Notes under the pieces: generated by a model
The model's database searches: none
What the model saw: the letters and a program-made list of their open reading frames with translations, nothing else
What the model was told of the DNA's origin: nothing
Shown: one piece after another, positions 6,961 to 10,675 of the stretch
Layout: each line of letters opens with the position of its first letter
Numbering within the stretch: the first letter of the stretch is position 1
NCBI GenBank assembly: GCA_011046055.1
Contig: DSBN01000209.1
Location: 1-10,675 of the forward strand
Origin: Sediminispirochaeta sp.
Lineage (GTDB): Bacteria; Spirochaetota; Spirochaetia; DSM-16054; Sediminispirochaetaceae
Length of the DNA stretch: 10,675 nt
Reading direction: 5' to 3'
Translations under genes and position numbers: made by a program

Positions 6961-7103
6961 CGGCAATGGATCGTCTTCTGGCTTACGGATACTAGAGCCT
7001 CCACCTTCCCGCCGGTCGTCCGACAGTGGTCTAAGGAGGCCTCACATCCGCTTACAGCGGCACGCCCGCACCCGATTCTCACGGGTTTCCGTTATCCATA
7101 CCG
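6961..7103 (-). ncRNA. Cobalamin (AdoCbl-type) riboswitch aptamer
   Basis: The minus strand contains the conserved landmarks of the cobalamin riboswitch in order. The closing stem P1 is formed by CGGTATGGAT (plus 7094-7103) and ATCCATTGCCG (plus 6961-6971). Then come GGAAACCCGTGAGAATCGGG, the GCCGCTGTAAGCGG segment around 7050-7065, the L5 sequence GACCACTGTC near 7024, and the B12 box AGCCAGAAGACGATC (plus 6969-6983). Cobalamin binding normally lowers expression of the downstream uptake gene. Its position directly upstream of btuB-tonB fits exactly. Confidence 0.93.
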
Positions 7104-7120
7104 TTATCGATGTCCCTTTG

Positions 7121-7149
7121 AGTATAGCAGACTTATCAGAATGGGTCGA
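7121..7149 (-). promoter_or_regulatory. Probable promoter of the riboswitch-btuB-tonB transcript
   Basis: On the minus strand, TCGACC (plus 7144-7149) and TATACT (plus 7121-7126) lie 17 nt apart. A TG placed one base before the -10 gives an extended -10 element. TATACT matches TATAAT at 5 of 6 positions; the -35 matches TTGACA at 4 of 6. Transcription would begin near 7114, about 11 nt before the aptamer stem. The -35 lies within the first codons of the divergent DsrE-family gene, so the two genes are tightly head to head. Confidence 0.6.
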
Positions 7150-7157
7150 GTCTCAGA

Positions 7158-7166
7158 AAAATTTGC
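7158..7166. repeat. 9-bp target site duplication, left copy
   Basis: AAAATTTGC immediately precedes the element. An identical 9-mer follows the element at 7305-7313. The two copies are the same stretch of the DsrE reading frame (codons for Lys-Phe-Ala), as expected for a staggered-cut transposition. Confidence 0.8.
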
Positions 7167-7304
7167 CAGCAATTCTCATTTTGGAAAGTGCACTTGCACT
7201 TTCCAAAATGAGAATGCCTCCAACAGTTAGAAAAAATTATTGCTATGCAAATGAAGCAAATTCTCAATTTGGAAGTCATTAGACTTCCAAATTGAGAATT
7301 GCTC
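7167..7304. mobile_element. Complete 138-bp MITE-like element with two terminal hairpins
   Basis: Terminal inverted repeats CAGCAATTCTCA and TGAGAATTGCTC match at 11 of 12 positions and extend, with few changes, to about 20 bp. Each end is itself a long hairpin: 7169-7217 (arms GCAATTCTCATTTTGGAAAG and complement, loop CT) and 7255-7303 (arms centred on AATTTGGAAGTC, loop ATTA). Each inner arm has a single-base indel. The linker of about 37 nt between the hairpins is AT-rich. The element is flanked by a perfect 9-bp duplication and interrupts the DsrE-family gene. It has no ORF for a transposase, so it would depend on an enzyme supplied elsewhere. The paired-hairpin layout also resembles REPIN or IS200/IS605-type palindromic ends, but those do not normally leave 9-bp duplications. 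IS families with 9-bp duplications are better candidate parents. Confidence 0.85.
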
Positions 7305-7313
7305 AAAATTTGC
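7305..7313. repeat. 9-bp target site duplication, right copy
   Basis: AAAATTTGC directly follows the last base of the element and repeats 7158-7166 exactly. The flanking bases beyond differ, so the duplication is 9 bp and no longer. Confidence 0.8.
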
Positions 7314-7677
7314 ACTCTGCGCGTTCAACGAATCGCCGATGTGTTTCGCCCACGTACTGCTGAACGCCCTCGACTATCGAGCCAAGGGATACGAGGTGAA
7401 AATCGTGTTGGAAGGAGAAGCTACCAAGCTGATCAAACACTTCGAGCAGCCCGACGTGCCCTTCGCCGGACTGTATAAAAAATGTCTCGACCGGGGTCTG
7501 CTCGACTGCGTCTGCCGCGCCTGCTCGAATCAGATGGGGGTCCTCAAACTCGTCGAGGAGAAGGGGCTGCCACTCTGCGACGATATGTCCGGCCATCCCA
7601 GCATGGAACGTTATACCAAAGAGGGATTTCGGATAATTACTTTCTGACCCCCGTTGAAGAGGAAGAAGAGTAGCGGA

Positions 7678-10206
7678 TCAAACCGAGGGGCCGCCGGTCG
7701 TCTCGATGGGCTGTTCGATTCCTCCCTTCGGCCACAACAGGGTGCATATCCCGGCCAGAGCGTAGGCCGCCGCGGCGCCGGCGAAGACCCAACGAAAGCC
7801 CAGCTCCATGGCCAGCAACACCGAGAGCGGGCCGGCGGCTACGGAAAAAAAGCCGTTAATCCCCCACGCCCAGGGCATCAGCTCCGGGGATCTCTCTGCC
7901 ACGATCCCCATCCCCGAAGGGAGCATCCAGCCCATAAAGAAGGCCGAGGGAGCCAAGAGAGCCAGGGCGCTCAGATATCGCAGCGGTAGGGACCATCCGA
8001 TCAGATTATCGAGCAGCGGGTCAAGAAAAAGGACAAAGAGCACAATCGACAGGATCACCATCGACGCGGCTATTCGGATACGATGAATCGGTGAGAGGGT
8101 GAATCTGCTCTGCATCGTGCTACCCAGTCCCGCGCAGACTAAAATAGCCGTGATCACCGCCGAGGTGCTGTAGATCGGATCCCCAAGAAAGAGGACCAAC
8201 CGGCGAATCATCAGCATCTCCAGCAGCATGAAACCCAGTCCAATCGATGCAAAGTGAAGGAATACCGGCAGGCGGTAGCCTCGCTGCTCCATATGGAGCC
8301 CCCGCCTACGCCACGAACCAAGCGGCAGCAGTATCAGCACGAAGGCCGCCACGACAATCAGCATGAGACTCAAGATAAGGACCAGGTAGCCAAGATCGAG
8401 GTAGCGTAGAAAATCAGTGCCGTAGAAGTGAATGAAGTCCGGTAGACTTTTCCATTTAAAAAAATTAAAAAAATAGGGCTTCCCATCGCTCGGGGGACGG
8501 ACATTGTAAAGATATGAGCGAAAAAACTCCTCTCCTCCGCCCTCGGTGAGCATCCGCGCCGCCTGGTGCAGGTAGGAGTAGTCCTCCTCCGGCGGTCCTT
8601 CTATCCGGTTGCGCTGCACCAGTTCGTCGCTTCGTATCCCGGGGTAGTACTCCAGGTCCATTCCCAGCTGGGCGGCCTCTTTTTTGAACAAGTCGATCGT
8701 TTCAGCATCGATGGGGCTCGGGCTGATGATGCTGGTCGCCGCCAGGTAATTTCGAGCCTGCAGTATATGCCGAGAGGGATCCGCGGCGCCGAACTCCTCC
8801 AGCGCTTCCAAAAAGAGGGCGAATATCTTTATATTGTCCCGGGGCGGGCTCTGGATACCACGGCTGATACCGAGCAAGCCCCTCGATGTCAGTCGAGCCA
8901 GAGATTCGGCGATCCCCTCCCGGGTGAGCAGAAAGTCCTCATTCAGCGACTGCAGCCCTTCGGTCCCCCCGGGCATTCCCTCGGCGGAGACCAGGTGGAT
9001 CAGCTCATACCGTTCGTTGGTCTTTTTAATATAGAATCGGGGGATCTGCACCCGGGTATGTACCGTCTGGTAAAAAAAAGATTCTCCCCCCTGCTCATAC
9101 AGAGGACCGGCGTAGAGCTCCAGCAGGCTCCGGCTCTCCTGCACCACCGTCACCGAATCCGCTCCGAAGCGGCGGGCCAGCCAGATCCCCGTTCCCCCGA
9201 TCTCACCAGGCAGCAGAGCGCGATAGCTATCGTGGGTCGCACCGATCAGTCGGTACAGCAAGGACTGGGGGGTCGAATCCAAAATTTCCGCCTGCTGCGG
9301 ATTTCGAATGCGAAAAAGCGCCGCCACAGGCTCCCCGTCGTAGAGGATACTCAGCTGCTCCGGCGGAAGCTGTTCGCCCCCCGGATTCAAGGAACCGGCG
9401 AACAGGGTGTGGTGCAGCGAAGGGGCGCGATAGACATCCAAGCGCCTCTGCGGGTCGTAGTGGGACAGGAGTCTCTCCGCCTCCCCCTGCACCTCCAAAC
9501 GTTCCAAGTGGGAGAGGGTCTTGTAGGGGTCTCTGCCGAAACGGGACGGTAAAAGGAACACGGAGACCACGGCGGCCAGAACCAGGAGGACCAAGGCAAA
9601 GTGTCGTCCCCGGTTCTCCCCGTGATTGGTGAAGAGGAACAGGAGTTGCGCCGTCAGAGCTACGGCTACCGCCGCCAGAGGCAGATGCATCGGGGGGATC
9701 AGGTACATCACTCCCAAGGCACCGAGCCCGCCTAGACCGCTGCCGAACAGGTTGAGTCCGTAAAGCAGGGGGACTTTTTCACGGAAATAGCTCAAACAGA
9801 AACCGATAAAAAGCGCCCCAAAGAAAAAGGGCAGCGCCAGCAGCAAAATATAGAGCAGCACGTAGAGTCCCTGAGAAACCTGGTAAAACAGATAGCGAAT
9901 ATCAACGGGCAGAAGACGGGTGAGGAGATACGACAGTGGAATGGAGAGACTGAAGAGAAAGAGCAGCAGTTTCAGGGACCTCACCGGGTCCCGGGCCATG
10001 GAGGAGTAGCGAAGGCTCAACAAGGTCCCGCTGCCGCCGAATCCAAGCAGCGCGGTGCTGATGACCAAGTAGGAGAAGTGATAGCTTTTGCCCACCGCCA
10101 GGCTCCGCATCAGAAAAAGCTGCAGTGCGATCAAAGCCCATGAGACCAGAAAGAGCGCCGTCCCCACCGTGAGCCGCTTCGGCACGCTGTTTATCTTCGC
10201 GTTCAC
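7678..10206 (-). CDS. Polytopic membrane protein with spermidine-synthase-like central domain
   Basis: An 842-residue protein. About seven N-terminal membrane helices lie at roughly 12-34, 43-65, 77-98, 112-140, 145-170, 172-192 and 203-221. A soluble region follows (about 222-600), then about seven C-terminal helices (605-630 to about 825). The soluble part resembles the methyltransferase fold of spermidine-synthase-like proteins: LLPGEIGGTGIWLARRFGAD at the nucleotide-binding position, YELIHLVSAEG, LNEDFLLTREGIAESLARLT, and SPPRDNIKIF. The usual GGGDG motif is not present (GEIGGTG instead), so polyamine synthesis is doubtful. The C-terminal part has the family pattern LHFASIGLGFMLLEMLMIRR, LFLGDPIYST and MPWAWGINGFFSVAAGPLSV. 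The start is a GTG at 10204-10206, preceded by AGGAAG and 9 nt after the pcm stop, so it is cotranscribed with pcm. The true substrate is unknown. It converges on the DsrE-family gene with a 30-nt gap. Confidence 0.8.
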   Translation of the reverse strand: MNAKINSVPKRLTVGTALFLVSWALIALQLFLMRSLAVGKSYHFSYLVISTALLGFGGSGTLLSLRYSSMARDPVRSLKLLLFLFSLSIPLSYLLTRLLPVDIRYLFYQVSQGLYVLLYILLLALPFFFGALFIGFCLSYFREKVPLLYGLNLFGSGLGGLGALGVMYLIPPMHLPLAAVAVALTAQLLFLFTNHGENRGRHFALVLLVLAAVVSVFLLPSRFGRDPYKTLSHLERLEVQGEAERLLSHYDPQRRLDVYRAPSLHHTLFAGSLNPGGEQLPPEQLSILYDGEPVAALFRIRNPQQAEILDSTPQSLLYRLIGATHDSYRALLPGEIGGTGIWLARRFGADSVTVVQESRSLLELYAGPLYEQGGESFFYQTVHTRVQIPRFYIKKTNERYELIHLVSAEGMPGGTEGLQSLNEDFLLTREGIAESLARLTSRGLLGISRGIQSPPRDNIKIFALFLEALEEFGAADPSRHILQARNYLAATSIISPSPIDAETIDLFKKEAAQLGMDLEYYPGIRSDELVQRNRIEGPPEEDYSYLHQAARMLTEGGGEEFFRSYLYNVRPPSDGKPYFFNFFKWKSLPDFIHFYGTDFLRYLDLGYLVLILSLMLIVVAAFVLILLPLGSWRRRGLHMEQRGYRLPVFLHFASIGLGFMLLEMLMIRRLVLFLGDPIYSTSAVITAILVCAGLGSTMQSRFTLSPIHRIRIAASMVILSIVLFVLFLDPLLDNLIGWSLPLRYLSALALLAPSAFFMGWMLPSGMGIVAERSPELMPWAWGINGFFSVAAGPLSVLLAMELGFRWVFAGAAAAYALAGICTLLWPKGGIEQPIETTGGPSV

Positions 10207-10215
10207 CTGAACTTC

Positions 10216-10675
10216 CTACCTTCCTTCCGAGCCGGTGAAGGGGACAAAGCGAACCGGCATCAAACGTTCGCTGCGAATATTCCCGTCTTCGTCCTTTTCC
10301 ACCAGCATCAGGGTCTGTACCTGGTAGACTCCACCAATGGGGATGACCATTCGACCTCCTCTGCTCAGCTGCTCCAGAAGCGGCGGGGGAATATGGCCGG
10401 CGGCGGCGGTGACGATGATCCCGTCGAAGGGGGCGTGTTCGGGCCAACCGTAGTACCCGTCGCCCCTTTTGAGCTCGACCCCTTGGTAACCCAGACGTTT
10501 CAGCCGCTCCTCGGCCTGCGCGGTCAACTCCTCTATGATCTCGATGCTGAATACTTCATCGGTGATCTCCGCCAGAACCGCCGCCTGGTAGCCGCTGCCG
10601 GTCCCGATCTCCAAGACCCGGTCACCCGCTTTCAGCGCCAGAAGCTCGGTCATGTAGGCCACGATATAGGGTTGA
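10216..10675 (-). CDS. pcm: Protein-L-isoaspartate O-methyltransferase, 5' end beyond the window
   Basis: The visible 152 residues are the C-terminal two thirds of the enzyme that uses S-adenosylmethionine to methylate L-isoaspartyl residues in age-damaged proteins, a cytoplasmic repair reaction. The frame is open to the right edge, reading [12 protein letters not shown], which is the family's conserved segment. The AdoMet motif I follows: [19 protein letters not shown]. Later motifs are [33 protein letters not shown] and the terminal VRFVPFTG. The internal GTG at 10660-10662 is not the start, because conserved sequence precedes it. The gene ends 9 nt before the membrane-protein gene, whose ribosome site overlaps its last codons. 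The promoter lies outside the window. Confidence 0.93.
   Translation of the reverse strand, partial: QPYIVAYMTELLALKAGDRVLEIGTGSGYQAAVLAEITDEVFSIEIIEELTAQAEERLKRLGYQGVELKRGDGYYGWPEHAPFDGIIVTAAAGHIPPPLLEQLSRGGRMVIPIGGVYQVQTLMLVEKDEDGNIRSERLMPVRFVPFTGSEGR

Larger units (their letters stand above)
7141..7647 (+). pseudogene. DsrE-family small protein gene split by the mobile element
   Basis: The 3' part from ATG 7339 encodes 102 residues (MCFAHVLLNALDYRAKGYEV; CVCRACSNQMGVLKLVEEKG; ending SMERYTKEGFRIITF) typical of small DsrE/DsrF-like cytoplasmic proteins of about 115-120 residues. The frame extends upstream of 7339 as KFALCAFNESP, the expected first strand, but has no start codon before a TGA at 7252. 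The missing start lies on the other side of the element. ATG 7141 reads MGRVSEKFA up to the 9-bp repeat, and joining across the duplicated AAAATTTGC gives one open frame of 119 residues. As it stands, translation from 7141 stops after 29 codons at a TAG inside the element. A 102-residue product starting at 7339 would lack the first strand of the fold. The conserved cysteines (CVCRAC) remain. No good Shine-Dalgarno precedes 7141. The biochemical role of this subfamily is not clear to me. Confidence 0.8.

Noticed and set aside
1..7304. A composite transposon with the two inverted element copies as ends
   Set aside because: There is no transposase or cargo logic between them. The enclosed genes look like ordinary chromosomal genes, and the right copy has its own 9-bp duplication, which shows it inserted alone. 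Inversion of the 7-kb segment by recombination between the copies remains possible.
7167..7304. A CRISPR array or rho-independent terminator pair
   Set aside because: There is no regular repeat-spacer pattern, just two hairpins in mirror arrangement. The hairpins are AT-rich and not followed by U-tracts. The 9-bp duplication points to transposition.
8566..9552. A 328-codon open frame on the plus strand inside the membrane-protein gene
   Set aside because: The minus-strand frame has clear membrane helices and family motifs. The plus-strand translation is compositionally odd and without motifs.

Overview
The window looks like chromosomal DNA of a Gram-negative-type (diderm) bacterium. It encodes an outer-membrane TonB-dependent receptor, a TonB energiser and exported proteins, and its genes use mainly GC-rich codons. 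A discoidin-like 'NADase-type glycan-binding' protein and a chemoreceptor without a C-terminal docking pentapeptide would fit a free-living spirochaete. That assignment is an inference from gene content, not something the sequence proves.

Layout. 1-114: a hairpin-rich repeat element, cut by the left window edge. 51-1378 (minus): a small two-gene operon, made of an unrecognised 155-residue protein followed by an exported glycan-binding-type protein. The second gene carries an in-frame TAA and then runs into the repeat element. 1379-1767: a mostly AT-rich spacer with a promoter, two doubtful tiny ORFs and small dyads. 1768-3951 (plus): a transmembrane methyl-accepting chemotaxis protein with a CZB zinc-binding motif on its extracytoplasmic side. 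4000-7149 (minus): a vitamin B12 uptake unit, consisting of promoter, cobalamin riboswitch, btuB-type receptor and tonB. 7141-7647 (plus): a DsrE-family gene split by a second, complete copy of the repeat element. 7678-10675 (minus): a multi-spanning spermidine-synthase-like membrane protein downstream of the 3' part of pcm (protein-L-isoaspartate methyltransferase).

How the parts work together. The cobalamin riboswitch heads the btuB-tonB transcript. An anti-Shine-Dalgarno sequence lies between the aptamer and btuB, so the unit is probably shut off at translation when cobalamin is plentiful. This riboswitch is what assigns the otherwise generic TonB-dependent receptor to B12.

The main novelty is a roughly 138-bp non-autonomous mobile element. 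It has near-perfect 12-bp terminal inverted repeats, each end folds into a long hairpin, and the complete copy (7167-7304) is flanked by a 9-bp direct repeat, AAAATTTGC. Removing the element and one copy of the 9-mer restores an uninterrupted DsrE reading frame from an ATG at 7141. This is strong internal evidence of recent transposition into that gene. The second copy at the left edge lies in inverted orientation, also enters a gene, and does so in the same reading phase. Between the copies the hairpin stems differ on both arms in a way that keeps base pairing. I see no transposase in the window, so the element would have to be mobilised in trans.
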